Both the position numbers and the translations under genes were made by a program. This document shows, piece after piece, positions 32,113 through 40,907 of a stretch of 64,000 bases of DNA. Position 1 is the stretch's first letter. The number at the start of each line of letters is the position of its first letter. The notes beneath the pieces were generated by a model. It was not told the origin of the DNA. It did not search any database and saw only the letters and a program-made list of their open reading frames with translations. The DNA comes from Neisseriaceae bacterium JH1-16 (GTDB lineage Bacteria > Pseudomonadota > Gammaproteobacteria > Burkholderiales > Chromobacteriaceae), in contig JAPDNP010000005.1 in the NCBI GenBank assembly GCA_025989215.1, positions 169,275 through 233,274 of the forward strand, written 5' to 3'.

Positions 32113-32364
32113 ATGACCCTGAACCTGATCTACTTCGCCCGGCTGAAGGACACCTTCGGCCGCGGCGGTGAAACGCTCGACAGCGGCGCGGCCAGCGTCG
32201 CCGAACTATTGGCCGAACTGGCCGCGCGCGGTGGCGTGTGGGCCGACGAGCTGGGCAGCGGCCGGGTGTTCCGCGTCGCGGTCAACCAGACCATGGCCGG
32301 CCCGGACACCGCGCTTGCCGCCGGCGACGAAGTGGCGATCTTCCCGCCGGTGACCGGAGGCTGA
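32113..32364 (+). CDS. moaD: Molybdopterin synthase sulfur-carrier subunit MoaD
   Basis: An 83-residue ubiquitin-fold protein (LNLIYFARLKDTFG, VNQTM, GDEVAIFPPVTGG) ending in the essential Gly-Gly that is thiocarboxylated. It donates sulfur to molybdopterin synthase with MoaE, encoded one base downstream. ATG 32113 follows GGAG; a GTG nine bases earlier is less suited. Confidence 0.93.
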   Translation: MTLNLIYFARLKDTFGRGGETLDSGAASVAELLAELAARGGVWADELGSGRVFRVAVNQTMAGPDTALAAGDEVAIFPPVTGG

Positions 32365-32365
32365 G

Positions 32366-32830
32366 ATGAGCAACTTCACGATACGGGTCGGCCATGCCGA
32401 ATTCGAACCCGGCGCCGAGATCGCCGCCTTGTCCGGCAACCCGGCGGCCGGCGCGATCGCCAGCTTTGTGGGTCTGGTGCGCAATTACGGCGACGCGGCG
32501 CATGTCACCGCGCTGGAACTGGAACACTACCCGGGCATGACCGAGGCGGAACTGGCGCGCATCGTCGACGAGGCGCGCCAGCGCTGGCCCTTGACCGCCG
32601 CCACCATCATCCACCGCGTCGGCTACCTGCCGCTGGGCGAGCAAATCGTGCTGGTGGTGGTCGCCGCCGGCCATCGGCGCGACGCGTTCGCCGCTTGTGA
32701 ATTCCTGATGGACTACCTGAAGACGCGCGCGCCGTTCTGGAAGAAGGAGCACTACCAGGACGGCAGCAGCCGCTGGGTCGACGCCAAGGACAGCGACGAC
32801 GACGCGGCGGCGCGCTGGATGGCGCAATGA
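32366..32830 (+). CDS. moaE: Molybdopterin synthase catalytic subunit MoaE
   Basis: A 154-residue MoaE: GAIASFVGLVRNYG, LELEHYPGMTEAEL, IIHRVGYLPLGEQIVLVVVAAGHR, and the lysine-bearing FLMDYLKTRAPFWKKEHY that forms the active site with the MoaD tail. It converts precursor Z to molybdopterin. It overlaps mobA by four bases, giving a moaD-moaE-mobA cofactor operon. Confidence 0.95.
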   Translation: MSNFTIRVGHAEFEPGAEIAALSGNPAAGAIASFVGLVRNYGDAAHVTALELEHYPGMTEAELARIVDEARQRWPLTAATIIHRVGYLPLGEQIVLVVVAAGHRRDAFAACEFLMDYLKTRAPFWKKEHYQDGSSRWVDAKDSDDDAAARWMAQ

Positions 32831-33417
32831 GCGTGCCGACTTACTCCGCGCTGGTGCTGGCCGGCGGCAGCGCGCGCCGCTTCGGCGGTGCCGACAAGGG
32901 CCTGCAGCAGCTGGCCGGCCGGCCGCTGATCGAGCACGCGCTGGCCGCGCTGGCCGCGCAGACCCCGCCCCCGGCCGAGGTACTGATTTCGGCCAACCGT
33001 CATCTCGACATCTACGGCGCCTACGGCCACCCGGTGCTCTCCGACAGCCTGCCCGGTTTCCAAGGGCCGCTGGCGGGCCTGGCCGAAGGCCTCTCGCATG
33101 CCAGCCACGACTGGCTGGTGACGATGCCCTGCGACGTGGCGCGGCTGCCGGCCGACTTCGTCGCGCGCTTGTTCGCCGAACGCCAAGCCGACAAGACCGA
33201 CGCGGTGATCGCCTGCGATGCCCACTCGCTGCACCCGACGCTGGCGCTGCTGAATCGCCGCGTGCTGCCGCAGCTGATCGAGTTCCTGCAGGGCGACAGC
33301 CGCCGGCTGCGCGACTGGCTGGCCGGCCTGCATACCCGCGAGGTTTTCTTCGTCGAACCGTTCCCCAATCTGAACACCCCCGAGGCGCTAGCCGCGCTCG
33401 ACACTGACCGGCTCTAG
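32827..33417 (+). CDS. mobA: Molybdenum cofactor guanylyltransferase
   Basis: A 196-residue MobA that attaches GMP to the molybdenum cofactor. It has the nucleotide-binding start LVLAGGSARRFGGADKGLQQLAG, EVLISANR, VTMPCDVARLP and the C-terminal FFVEPFPNLNTPEALAAL. It is translationally coupled to moaE. Confidence 0.95.
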   Translation: MSVPTYSALVLAGGSARRFGGADKGLQQLAGRPLIEHALAALAAQTPPPAEVLISANRHLDIYGAYGHPVLSDSLPGFQGPLAGLAEGLSHASHDWLVTMPCDVARLPADFVARLFAERQADKTDAVIACDAHSLHPTLALLNRRVLPQLIEFLQGDSRRLRDWLAGLHTREVFFVEPFPNLNTPEALAALDTDRL

Positions 33418-33451
33418 CCGGCATCGCCCAACAATGCCCGAGTCATTTATC

Positions 33452-33506
33452 GCGCCCTATTGTTAGTCATAAGAAGTATTAGTCACAAAACTGTGAATAC
33501 GACGTC
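33452..33506 (+). promoter_or_regulatory. Possible Pho-box-like promoter of the 5'-nucleotidase gene
   Basis: The gap before the nucleotidase contains repeated TAGTCA-type units: TTAGTCATAAGA, then TTAGTCACAAAACTGTGAA, and GTCATAGTG a little further on. The spacing of about 11 bases and similarity to CTGTCAT half-sites are suggestive of a PhoB box, but the match is imperfect. Confidence 0.3.
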
Positions 33507-33561
33507 ATAGTGCGCCCGTACCCTCCTCGGTTTCGCCTTCCCCCCACCGAGGAGTTTTTGC

Positions 33562-35271
33562 ATGTCTTTCCGCCCCCTGCTGATCGCCCTGGCCATCAGC
33601 GCCGTGCTGGCCGGCTGCCAGAACGGTTCGTCCACCGGCACCAGCGCCGACAAATCCGCCACCGCCGATGTCGGCAGCACCCCGGTACCGGTGCGGCTGA
33701 TCGCGATCAACGACTTCCACGGCAACCTGGAAGCGCCGACCGCCACCGTCAACATTCCCGACCCGAGCGACCGCAGCAAGACGCTGAAGCTCACCGCCGG
33801 CGGCGCCGACACCCTGGCCGCCTGGATCAAGCAGCGCCGCGCCCTGGTTACCAACAGCGTGGTGGTATCGGCCGGCGACCTGATCGGCGCCAGCCCGCTG
33901 ATCTCCAGCCTGTTTCACGACGAACCGACCATCGAGGCGATGAACAAGCTCGGCCTCGACATCAATGCGGTCGGCAACCACGAATTCGACGATGGCCAAG
34001 ACGAGCTATTGCGCATGCAGAACGGTGGCTGCAAAACCGGCAGCACCACCAGCTGCCAGAACGGCGGCAAGTTCGACGGCGCGAAATTCAAGTTCCTCGC
34101 CGCCAACGTCGAGAAGACCGACGGCAGCACCTTGTTCCCGGCCTACGAGATCAAGCGCTTCGGCGGCGTGCCGGTGGCCTTCATCGGCATGACGCTGAAA
34201 GGCACGCCGGACATCGTCACCGCCGCCGGCGTGCAAGGCCTGTCGTTCAAGGACGAGGTGGCCACCGTCAACAAGCTGGTGCCGGTGCTGAAGAAGCAGG
34301 GCGTCAACGCCATCGTCGTCGTCGTGCACGAGGGCGGCCTGCAGACCGGCAACTACAACGATTGCGACGGTATCTCCGGCGCCATCGTCGACATCGTCAA
34401 AGGCTTCGACAAGGCGGTCGGCCTGGTGGTGTCCGGCCACACCCACCGCGCCTACAACTGCGTGATCGACGGCCGCCGCGTCACCAGCGCCTACAACTAC
34501 GGGCAGATGTTCACCGAGATCGACTTCAACCTCGACCCGAAGAGCGGCACCATCGTGCCGGCCACGCTGAAGGCAACCAACCGCGTCGCCACCCGCGACA
34601 TCACCCCGGACAGTACCGTCACCCAGCTGGTCGACCTGTACAAGACCCTGGTGTCGCCGCTGGCCAACCGCGTGGCCGGCTATGCCGCCGGCGACCTGCT
34701 CAAAAGCCAGAACGCCGCCGGCGAATCGACCCAGGGCGACGTGATCGCCGACGCCCAGCTGGCCGCCACTGTGGGGCAGGGCGCGCAGCTGGCGCTGATG
34801 AACCCGGGCGGCATCCGCGCCGACATCAAGCCGTCGATCAATGATGGCAGCGTCACCTACAACCAGCTGTTCACCACCCAGCCGTTCAACAACCTACTGG
34901 TGACGCTGACGCTGAGTGGCACCGAGCTGGCCCAGTTGCTCGAACAGCAGTGGACCGCCACCAGCACCCGGGTGATGCAGGTGTCGAGCACGCTGCGCTA
35001 CAGCTACTCGGCCAGCGCGCCGGTGGGCAGCAAGGTGCTGCCGGGCAGCATCACCATCAACGGCGTGCAGGTGGTGCCGGCCCAGGACTACCGCCTCACC
35101 GTCAACAACTTCATGGCCGATGGCGGCGACGGGCTCTCGGTGCTGAAGCAGGGCCGCAACCGCGTGGTCGGTATCGCCGACGTCGATGCGCTGGACGCCT
35201 ACTTCAAGGGCTATACCAGCGCCTCCAAGCTGGCGGTGCCATCCATCGGCCGCATCACCCGCCTGCCGTAA
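33562..35271 (+). CDS. 5'-nucleotidase/metallophosphatase lipoprotein
   Basis: A 569-residue UshA-like enzyme. The signal ends in a lipobox (AVLAGC, Cys19), so it is a lipoprotein. The metallophosphatase domain has INDFHGNLE, SAGDLIGASPL, VGNHEFDDG and VSGHTHRAYNC; the C-terminal 5'-nucleotidase domain has LALMNPGGIRADI, YNQLFTTQPFNNLLV and NFMADGGDGLSVL. It should hydrolyse extracellular or periplasmic nucleotides to recover phosphate and nucleosides. A Cys pair in the catalytic domain (GGCKTGSTTSCQNGG) may form a disulfide loop. Confidence 0.93.
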   Translation: MSFRPLLIALAISAVLAGCQNGSSTGTSADKSATADVGSTPVPVRLIAINDFHGNLEAPTATVNIPDPSDRSKTLKLTAGGADTLAAWIKQRRALVTNSVVVSAGDLIGASPLISSLFHDEPTIEAMNKLGLDINAVGNHEFDDGQDELLRMQNGGCKTGSTTSCQNGGKFDGAKFKFLAANVEKTDGSTLFPAYEIKRFGGVPVAFIGMTLKGTPDIVTAAGVQGLSFKDEVATVNKLVPVLKKQGVNAIVVVVHEGGLQTGNYNDCDGISGAIVDIVKGFDKAVGLVVSGHTHRAYNCVIDGRRVTSAYNYGQMFTEIDFNLDPKSGTIVPATLKATNRVATRDITPDSTVTQLVDLYKTLVSPLANRVAGYAAGDLLKSQNAAGESTQGDVIADAQLAATVGQGAQLALMNPGGIRADIKPSINDGSVTYNQLFTTQPFNNLLVTLTLSGTELAQLLEQQWTATSTRVMQVSSTLRYSYSASAPVGSKVLPGSITINGVQVVPAQDYRLTVNNFMADGGDGLSVLKQGRNRVVGIADVDALDAYFKGYTSASKLAVPSIGRITRLP

Positions 35272-35295
35272 GCCCATCCGGCAGTGGTTCCGACA

Positions 35296-35320
35296 ACGCC
35301 CGGCAATGCCGGGCGTTTTG
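35296..35320 (+). terminator. Rho-independent terminator
   Basis: ACGCCCGGC and GCCGGGCGT with loop AAT, then TTTTGG, 25 bases after the 5'-nucleotidase stop. Confidence 0.85.
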
Positions 35321-35385
35321 GCGCTGTTCGCCACCCGGGCAGGCCGTTACGATGGTCTCGTCCCCATCGTCCCCGCGAGCCCGCC

Positions 35386-36006
35386 ATGCCCTACATCCCC
35401 GAGCATTTCCTCGAAACCGATCCCGCACGACTCGTCGCGACGCTGAAGGCCTGGCCGTTCGCGCTGCTGTTGAGCAACGGCGAGCTGTTGCCGGAACTGA
35501 GCCACCTGGCGCTGGTGCCGGTGTCCCGCCCCGGCGAGCCGCTCACGCTGTTCGGCCACCTGGCGCGCGCCAACGGCCAGCTCGACACGCTGTTCGACGG
35601 CGACCGGGTGCGCGCGGTATTCCTCGGCCCGCACGACTACGTGTCGCCGAACGATTACGTCAGCGCCAATATGGTGCCGACCTGGAACTACCAGGCGGTG
35701 TACGCCGACGGCGTGCTCAGTCGCATCACCGAGCCGGCGAAGCTGCACGCGCGCATGGCGGCGCTCACCGACTATTTCGAGCAGGGTTCGGCCAACCCTT
35801 GGCGCTACGACGCCGAGCGCCAGGCCGGCCTGTTGCCGCACATCGTCGGCTTCGAGATCGCGGTGGACAGCCTCATCGGCAAGTTCAAGCTCAGCCAGAA
35901 CCGCGCGCGTGCCGACCGCGACAGCGTGATCGCCCGTTTCGCCACCGGCGATGACAACCAGCGCGCGCTGGCGGCGGCGATGCAGGCTGAGCTCGAGCGT
36001 GCCTAA
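35386..36006 (+). CDS. PaiB-type FMN-binding protein
   Basis: A 206-residue split-barrel protein of the PaiB (FMN-binding, called negative transcriptional regulator) family: MPYIPEHFLETDPARL, LLSNGELLPELSHLALV, FLGPHDYVSPNDY, VPTWNYQAVYADG, FEIAVDSLIGKFKLSQNR. Its molecular role is unclear; PaiB of Bacillus affects protease and sporulation genes. A GFA-family gene follows after 26 bases. Confidence 0.9.
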   Translation: MPYIPEHFLETDPARLVATLKAWPFALLLSNGELLPELSHLALVPVSRPGEPLTLFGHLARANGQLDTLFDGDRVRAVFLGPHDYVSPNDYVSANMVPTWNYQAVYADGVLSRITEPAKLHARMAALTDYFEQGSANPWRYDAERQAGLLPHIVGFEIAVDSLIGKFKLSQNRARADRDSVIARFATGDDNQRALAAAMQAELERA

Positions 36007-36032
36007 GGTTGGCCGAACTTCGGAGATCTCCC

Positions 36033-36440
36033 ATGCCCAGCTATCACGGTTCCTGTCACTGCGGCGCGGTACGCTTTCGCCTCGACGCCGCCATCACCGA
36101 ACTGACCACCTGCGACTGCTCTCTGTGCGTGAAGAAGAACGCGCTGATGGCCAAGGTGCACGAAAGCCAGTTGACCCTCCTGCAGGGCGAGGAGTCGCTC
36201 ACCCTGTACCAATGGAACACCCAGCGGGCCAAGCACTACTTCTGTTCGCGCTGCGGCATCTACCCGTTCCACCGCAAGCGCGCCGCGCCCGACCACTACG
36301 GGGTCAACGTGTTCTGCCTGAACGACTTCGACCCGGCCGGTGTGCCGGTGCGCGCCACCGAGGGCGTCGGCATGACGGTGGTCGACCCGGACCCGCGCCC
36401 GGAATGGCCGGGGCCGCGCGTGGCGGGCGAGGGCGGCTGA
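36033..36440 (+). CDS. GFA-family (glutathione-dependent formaldehyde-activating-like) zinc protein
   Basis: A 135-residue protein with the zinc-site motifs of the GFA fold: SCHCGAVRF, TCDCSLCVKKN and YFCSRCGIYPFHRKR. The family was named for an enzyme thought to condense formaldehyde with glutathione, but most members have no proven activity. The start MPSYHGSCHCGAV follows GGAG. It lies close after the PaiB-like gene, possibly co-transcribed. Confidence 0.9.
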   Translation: MPSYHGSCHCGAVRFRLDAAITELTTCDCSLCVKKNALMAKVHESQLTLLQGEESLTLYQWNTQRAKHYFCSRCGIYPFHRKRAAPDHYGVNVFCLNDFDPAGVPVRATEGVGMTVVDPDPRPEWPGPRVAGEGG

Positions 36441-36457
36441 GCCTCGTTGCGCCAGCA

Positions 36458-36488
36458 AAAACACCCCGCCGTGGCGGGGTGCTTTTTT
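36458..36488. terminator. Bidirectional terminator
   Basis: CACCCCGCC and GGCGGGGTG with a two-base loop, flanked by A5 on the left and T6 on the right; it separates the convergent GFA and carboxypeptidase genes. Confidence 0.92.
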
Positions 36489-36503
36489 GCCGAAAACGGC
36501 GGC

Positions 36504-38411
36504 TTACTTGAGGGTGCCGACCGGGTAGAGGAAGCGGTTGGTATCGGCGAACGGGGTGCGTTCGTAGAACCAGGTAAGCCGCGCGTTGCGGTCCTTGGCG
36601 AAGGCCGGGTCGCTCTTCAGCTTGGCTTCGAATTCGCGCTTCAGTGCCGGGCTTTCGGCCAACATCTTGCGCGCCATCGGCTCCATCACATAGGTTTCCG
36701 GCGCCTCGGCCGAGGTCAGCGTAGCGTTGAAGAAGCCCCAGTGCAGGAACGAGTCCGGGCTGGCCGGCTCCAGCAGGTCCATCACCAGCACGCCCAGGCG
36801 CTGGTCGGTGTCGATGCGCACCGAGCCCGGCGCGTAGGTCACCTTGCGCTGCTGCGCCACCGGCTTGCCACCGATCAGCAGCCGCCCCTCGTAGCCGGGG
36901 ATCTTGTCGGCCGACTCGCGGTCCGGCTCGAACGGGGTGCCGAGCTTGATGTCGTCGATGCGGTAGACGGTGACGTCCAGCGTGGTCGGCTTGTCGAAGG
37001 TGGTCATCGCGATGCCGTGCGCCTTCAGCCGCGCGATCACGTCGCGGTACTCGACCGGCACCACATAGCCCTTCGGCCGACTCATCACCAGGTCCGGCTC
37101 GGTCAGCGGGGTCAGCGGCACCTGGTAGGTCTTGGGCTGGTTGGTCCACAGCGTCACCGTGTCGCCAGTCACCGGCGACTTCACCTTCTGTGCCGCCACG
37201 CCCTTGAACTCGACCAGCTGCGGCTTGCCAGCCGCCTCCTTCCAGGTCAGCGTCACCTGTTTCCGATCCTTCAGCTGCGCCCGGTCGGCGGCGATCGCGC
37301 GACGCAGGCTGTCCTGGTTGGCGGCGATGGTCTCGAACAGCGACTGGTACAGCGTGTAGTTGCCGAGCACCTGCTGCTTGTACGGCTTGATCGCGTGCAG
37401 CTCGACCAGGATGCCCGGGATGCCGCGGATGTCGGCGTACTGGTTGGAAAAGCGCGCCAGGTCCGAGTAGTAGGGGTAGTAGCCCTTCTCCGGCCGCTCG
37501 TTGTCGTTCATCGAGATGCACACGTTCGGGATGTGGCCGTAATCCTCCAGCGTCTTGAACACCTTCGGCGTCATCACCTTGTCCATCCAGGCATTGGCGG
37601 CCGGCGACCAGCCGGTGCCGTTATTGCAGTAGGTGACGTCGTACTGGTAGTTGATGCCGTCGGTGCTGTGGGTGTCGATGAAGAAGTCCGGATCGTAACG
37701 GTCGAGCGCGTAGGCGACGTTGCGGATCTCCGGACTGTCGAGCTTGGTGAAGTCTCGGTTCAGGTTGAGGTTGCGCGCGTTGACCCGCCAGCCGGTCTCG
37801 TTGGGGCCGTGCTGGTTGATGCGGCCGTACTTGCCGTAGCGCATGTCGCCGTCGATGTTCACCGTCGGCACAAACAGCAGGTTGACCTTGTCGAGCAGGC
37901 CCGACTGGGTGCCGCGCACTGTCATGTCGCGCAGCATCATTAGCCCGGCGTCCTTGCCGTTCGCTTCGCCGGGGTGAATGCCGGCCTCGATGTAGATGGT
38001 CGGCTTGCCAGTCTTCTTCAGCCCGGCCGGCGACTTGTCGGCGCTCTTCGACACCACAGCCATCACGAACGGCCGGCCCTCGTCGGTCTTCTCCGGCAGG
38101 TTCACCAGCTCGATCAGGCCCGGCTTGGCCTTCGCCAGCCGTTCCAGGTACGCCACCGTGTCGGTGTAGCGTGGCGTGCGGGTGAAGTTCGACGCCTCGA
38201 GCGGCGTCGCCCAGGCGTCGTCCGGCTTCACCGCGAACGCCAGGCTCTTACCCTGCCAGGGGATATCCGGCGGCAGCACCCGCGTCTTGGCGGCGGTCAG
38301 AAACTGGCTGTCGTCGATGTAATCCGAGCCGGTCGGCACGGCGAACACGGCATGGCTGGCGAACAGCGCGGCAAGGGTGGTTAGCGATAGAGAGACGGGC
38401 AGGCGGGACAT
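36504..38411 (-). CDS. Secreted M14-family zinc carboxypeptidase
   Basis: A 635-residue protein with a signal peptide (MSRLPVSLSLTTLAALFASHAVFA). The M14 peptidase domain has zinc ligands His146 and Glu149 in EAGIHPGEANGKD and a His in FIDTHSTDGINYQ, substrate-binding RNLNLNRDF, and the catalytic Glu in GILVELHAIK. The C-terminal 250 residues form an additional beta-rich region typical of this long bacterial subgroup. It should trim peptides in the periplasm or outside. GGAG precedes ATG 38411; an ATG 18 bases upstream is less likely. Confidence 0.9.
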   Translation of the reverse strand: MSRLPVSLSLTTLAALFASHAVFAVPTGSDYIDDSQFLTAAKTRVLPPDIPWQGKSLAFAVKPDDAWATPLEASNFTRTPRYTDTVAYLERLAKAKPGLIELVNLPEKTDEGRPFVMAVVSKSADKSPAGLKKTGKPTIYIEAGIHPGEANGKDAGLMMLRDMTVRGTQSGLLDKVNLLFVPTVNIDGDMRYGKYGRINQHGPNETGWRVNARNLNLNRDFTKLDSPEIRNVAYALDRYDPDFFIDTHSTDGINYQYDVTYCNNGTGWSPAANAWMDKVMTPKVFKTLEDYGHIPNVCISMNDNERPEKGYYPYYSDLARFSNQYADIRGIPGILVELHAIKPYKQQVLGNYTLYQSLFETIAANQDSLRRAIAADRAQLKDRKQVTLTWKEAAGKPQLVEFKGVAAQKVKSPVTGDTVTLWTNQPKTYQVPLTPLTEPDLVMSRPKGYVVPVEYRDVIARLKAHGIAMTTFDKPTTLDVTVYRIDDIKLGTPFEPDRESADKIPGYEGRLLIGGKPVAQQRKVTYAPGSVRIDTDQRLGVLVMDLLEPASPDSFLHWGFFNATLTSAEAPETYVMEPMARKMLAESPALKREFEAKLKSDPAFAKDRNARLTWFYERTPFADTNRFLYPVGTLK

Positions 38412-38565
38412 CGGACACTCCGGAAACATGTTGCGATGCAGCTAGTCTAGCGAGGCCAGGGTCATGCTCATCGCAATGACCGCCATGCCAGTTGATACAA
38501 ATCAGATGGTCGCCATTGCCAGGTGTCGACGTGCACGGGAAGAAGGGCGTGGGGACTCGCTCGAG

Positions 38566-38581
38566 TGTTTCACGTGAAACC
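38566..38581. promoter_or_regulatory. ParB parS-like site downstream of aroG
   Basis: TGTTTCACGTGAAACC matches the parS consensus at 15 of 16 positions. It lies directly beyond the aroG terminator. Confidence 0.75.
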
Positions 38582-38589
38582 CATGCAAA

Positions 38590-38612
38590 ACGCCCGGCAC
38601 AGGGCCGGGCGT
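38590..38612 (-). terminator. Terminator of aroG
   Basis: ACGCCCGGC and GCCGGGCGT with loop ACAGG; on the minus strand the stem is followed by TTTTGC. Confidence 0.85.
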
Positions 38613-38634
38613 GTTCTGGCGGGAGACGACGGGC

Positions 38635-39711
38635 TTACTTGCCGGCCGGGGTACCCAGCTTGTCGCGGCGTGCGCGCACCGCGTCGGCCAGCGTTTTCAC
38701 CAGCTTCTCGGTGTCGTCCCAGCCGATGCAGGCGTCGGTGATGCTCTGGCCGTAGGCCAGCTCGCAACCCGGCTTCTGGTCCTGACGGCCTTCGACCAGG
38801 TGGCTTTCCACCATCACGCCGAAGATGTGCTGGTCGCCATTGGCCAGCTGGCCGGCGATGTCCTCGGCCACTTCCATCTGACGCTTGTAGTCCTTGCGGC
38901 TGTTGGCGTGGCTGAAATCGACCATCAGCTTCTGCGCCAGGCCTACGGCGGCCAGTTCGCCCGCCGCGGCGCGCACATGGTCGACCGAGTAGTTCGGCTC
39001 CTTGCCGCCGCGCAGGATCACGTGGCAGTCCGGGTTGCCACCGGTGGAGACGATGGCCGAATGGCCGGTCTTGGTCACCGACAGGAAGTGGTGCGGCTGG
39101 CTGGCGGCGCGGATCGCGTCGACGGCGATCTTCAGGTTGCCGTCGGTGCCGTTCTTGAAGCCCACCGGACAGGACAGGCCGGACGCCAGTTCGCGGTGCA
39201 CCTGGCTCTCGGTGGTACGCGCGCCGATCGCGCCCCAGGAGATCAGGTCGGCGAAGTACTGCGGGGTGATCATGTCGAGGAACTCGGTCGCCGCCGGCAC
39301 GCCCATGCTGTTCAGGTTGAGCAGCAGCTTGCGCGCTATGCGCAGGCCGGCGTTGATGTCGTAGCTCTCGTTCAGGTGCGGGTCGTTGATCAGCCCCTTC
39401 CAGCCCACCGTGGTTCGCGGCTTCTCGAAGTAGACGCGCATCACCACCACCAGCTCGCGCGCGTACTCGCGGCGCAGCTTCAGCAGCTTTTCGGCGTATT
39501 CCTCGGCCGCCTGGGTATCGTGGATCGAACACGGGCCGATCACCACCAGCAGGCGGTCGTCCTCGCCGCGCAGCAGCGCGGCGATGTCGCGACGGGTGGT
39601 GTAGATCAGCTCGGACGCCGACTCGCTGATCGGCAGCTCGTACAGGTGCGCGATCGGCGGCAGCAGTTCTTTGATTTCACGGATTCTGACGTCGTCGGTC
39701 TGGCGTTGCAT
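38635..39711 (-). CDS. aroG: 3-deoxy-7-phosphoheptulonate synthase, AroG type
   Basis: A 358-residue class I DAHP synthase, the entry enzyme of aromatic amino acid synthesis joining phosphoenolpyruvate and erythrose 4-phosphate. Features: LLVVIGPCSIHD, MRVYFEKPRTTVGWKGLINDP, GARTTESQVHRELASGL, FKNGTDGN, DFSHANSRKDYKRQ, GVMVESHLVEGRQ. The N-terminal extension (VRIREIKELLPP) is the usual allosteric part of feedback-regulated AroG. Which amino acid inhibits it cannot be read by eye. Confidence 0.95.
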   Translation of the reverse strand: MQRQTDDVRIREIKELLPPIAHLYELPISESASELIYTTRRDIAALLRGEDDRLLVVIGPCSIHDTQAAEEYAEKLLKLRREYARELVVVMRVYFEKPRTTVGWKGLINDPHLNESYDINAGLRIARKLLLNLNSMGVPAATEFLDMITPQYFADLISWGAIGARTTESQVHRELASGLSCPVGFKNGTDGNLKIAVDAIRAASQPHHFLSVTKTGHSAIVSTGGNPDCHVILRGGKEPNYSVDHVRAAAGELAAVGLAQKLMVDFSHANSRKDYKRQMEVAEDIAGQLANGDQHIFGVMVESHLVEGRQDQKPGCELAYGQSITDACIGWDDTEKLVKTLADAVRARRDKLGTPAGK

Positions 39712-39801
39712 GGCGGTTTCTCAATGTCGGTGATTTATTCTGATATGAGTAGAGACTACCCGCATTTTGCGCACTGCGACAAGTGTGTCCGACAAAGCAA
39801 A

Positions 39802-39822
39802 ACGCCGCCCAATGGGCGGCGT
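39802..39822 (-). terminator. Terminator of dksA
   Basis: ACGCCGCCC and GGGCGGCGT with loop AAT; on the minus strand followed by TTTTGC. Confidence 0.85.
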
Positions 39823-39849
39823 CGGCAGGCGGGACGAGCCGGACGGCGC

Positions 39850-40266
39850 TCAGTCCGCGTATTGGCGTTTCATCCGTTCGCGGCGCTCCTGCGCCTCGAC
39901 CGACAGCGTCGCGGTCGGGCGGGCCAGCAGGCGCTTCAGGCCAATCGGCTCGCCGGTGTCTTCGCAGTAGCCGTAGGAGCCGTCTTCGATCTGGCGCAGC
40001 GAGGCCCCGATCTTCTGCAGCAGCTTGCGCTCGCGGTCGCGGGTACGCAGTTCCAGCGCGTACTCCTCTTCCAGGGTGGCGCGGTCGGCCGGATCCGGGG
40101 TGGCTTCCTGTTCCTGCAGATGGTTGGCCGTGGCGTTGGCGTTGCTCAGCATTTCCTGCTGCAACTGCAACAACAACTCCTTGAAGAATTCAAGGTGCTC
40201 GGCGTTCATGTAGTCGTCGTCGCCGCCATTCCAATTGAGGATGTCTTGTTCGGTCAGCTTGGCCAT
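39850..40266 (-). CDS. dksA: RNA polymerase-binding factor DksA
   Basis: A 138-residue DksA: N-terminal helix, a coiled-coil hairpin (about 30-100) with the tip acidic residues in TPDPADRATLEEEYALELRTRDRERKLL, and a C-terminal globular part. It binds the RNA polymerase secondary channel with ppGpp to control stringent genes. The zinc-finger region reads YGYCEDTGEPIGLKRLLARPTATLSVEAQ, keeping one of four canonical cysteines, so it probably does not bind zinc; this is usual in betaproteobacteria. The start at MAKLTEQDIL was chosen over a long upstream frame. Confidence 0.93.
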   Translation of the reverse strand: MAKLTEQDILNWNGGDDDYMNAEHLEFFKELLLQLQQEMLSNANATANHLQEQEATPDPADRATLEEEYALELRTRDRERKLLQKIGASLRQIEDGSYGYCEDTGEPIGLKRLLARPTATLSVEAQERRERMKRQYAD

Positions 40267-40593
40267 AGTTAGGCTTCCATCAAAAAGTTGGTGGGCAAAC
40301 AGGGAGGCAAGATTACCGACCGCTCGGAGAATAAGCAACCATCTTGAACCATGCTCAGTGCTTGTCACAAGGCTGACACAGGTATAGCCCATCCGGCCCG
40401 GCAAACAAGCCCGATTATGGCCGCCTCGTCCCGCCCACCCGGTGATTAATGACAATGACACGATTTTCGGCCAACGTGAAGACAACTTTATCGATTCGCG
40501 CGGCGGCGCCGTTCCGATCCGGCGCCGGGCCGGGCCGGGCCGGCAAAAAAAAACGCCGCCCGGTTAGGGCGGCGGCGTTTTCTTCAGTGACGC
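40267..40593. other. Non-coding gap between dksA and the cytochrome c gene
   Basis: 327 bases holding the dksA promoter region, one TTGGCCGAA word (40466) and, at the left-reading end, the terminator at 40551-40583. No gene is seen. Confidence 0.5.
40551..40583 (-). terminator. Terminator of the cytochrome/yggT/proC/yggS group
   Basis: AAACGCCGCC and GGCGGCGTTT form a 10-bp stem; on the minus strand a run of at least eight T follows. Confidence 0.88.
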
Positions 40594-40896
40594 TTACTTC
40601 TGCGTCAGGACCCATTGCACCAGCGTCTTCAGGTCGGCGTCGCTGATCTGCGGGTTCGGCGGCATCGGCACCGGCCCCCACACCCCCGAGCCGCCCGCCT
40701 TGACCTTGGCGGCCAGCTTGCCCGCGGCGGCCTTGTCACCGGCGTACTTGCGGCCGATTTCCTGCCAGGACGGGCCGACCATCTTCTTGTCGGCGGCGTG
40801 GCAGGCGGTGCAGCTGTACTTCTGCGCCAGCGCCGGGTTGGCCTGGGCGGCGCCGGCCGCGAGAAGCAGCGCCATCACGCAAAGCAGTTTCTTCAT
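40594..40896 (-). CDS. Small c-type cytochrome
   Basis: A 100-residue periplasmic cytochrome with a signal peptide (MKKLLCVMALLLAAGAAQA), the haem-binding CTACH near the mature N-terminus and the axial Met in PVPMPPNPQISDADLKTLVQWVL. It resembles cytochrome c551/c552-type electron carriers. It lies 11 bases after yggT on the same strand. ATG 40896 gives the proper signal peptide. Confidence 0.92.
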   Translation of the reverse strand: MKKLLCVMALLLAAGAAQANPALAQKYSCTACHAADKKMVGPSWQEIGRKYAGDKAAAGKLAAKVKAGGSGVWGPVPMPPNPQISDADLKTLVQWVLTQK

Positions 40897-40907
40897 TGCG
40901 ATTTCCT

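Noticed and set aside
39850-40266. Loss of three zinc-finger cysteines in DksA as a novel variant
   Set aside because: The CEDTGEPIG form with one cysteine is, to my knowledge, the ordinary betaproteobacterial DksA.
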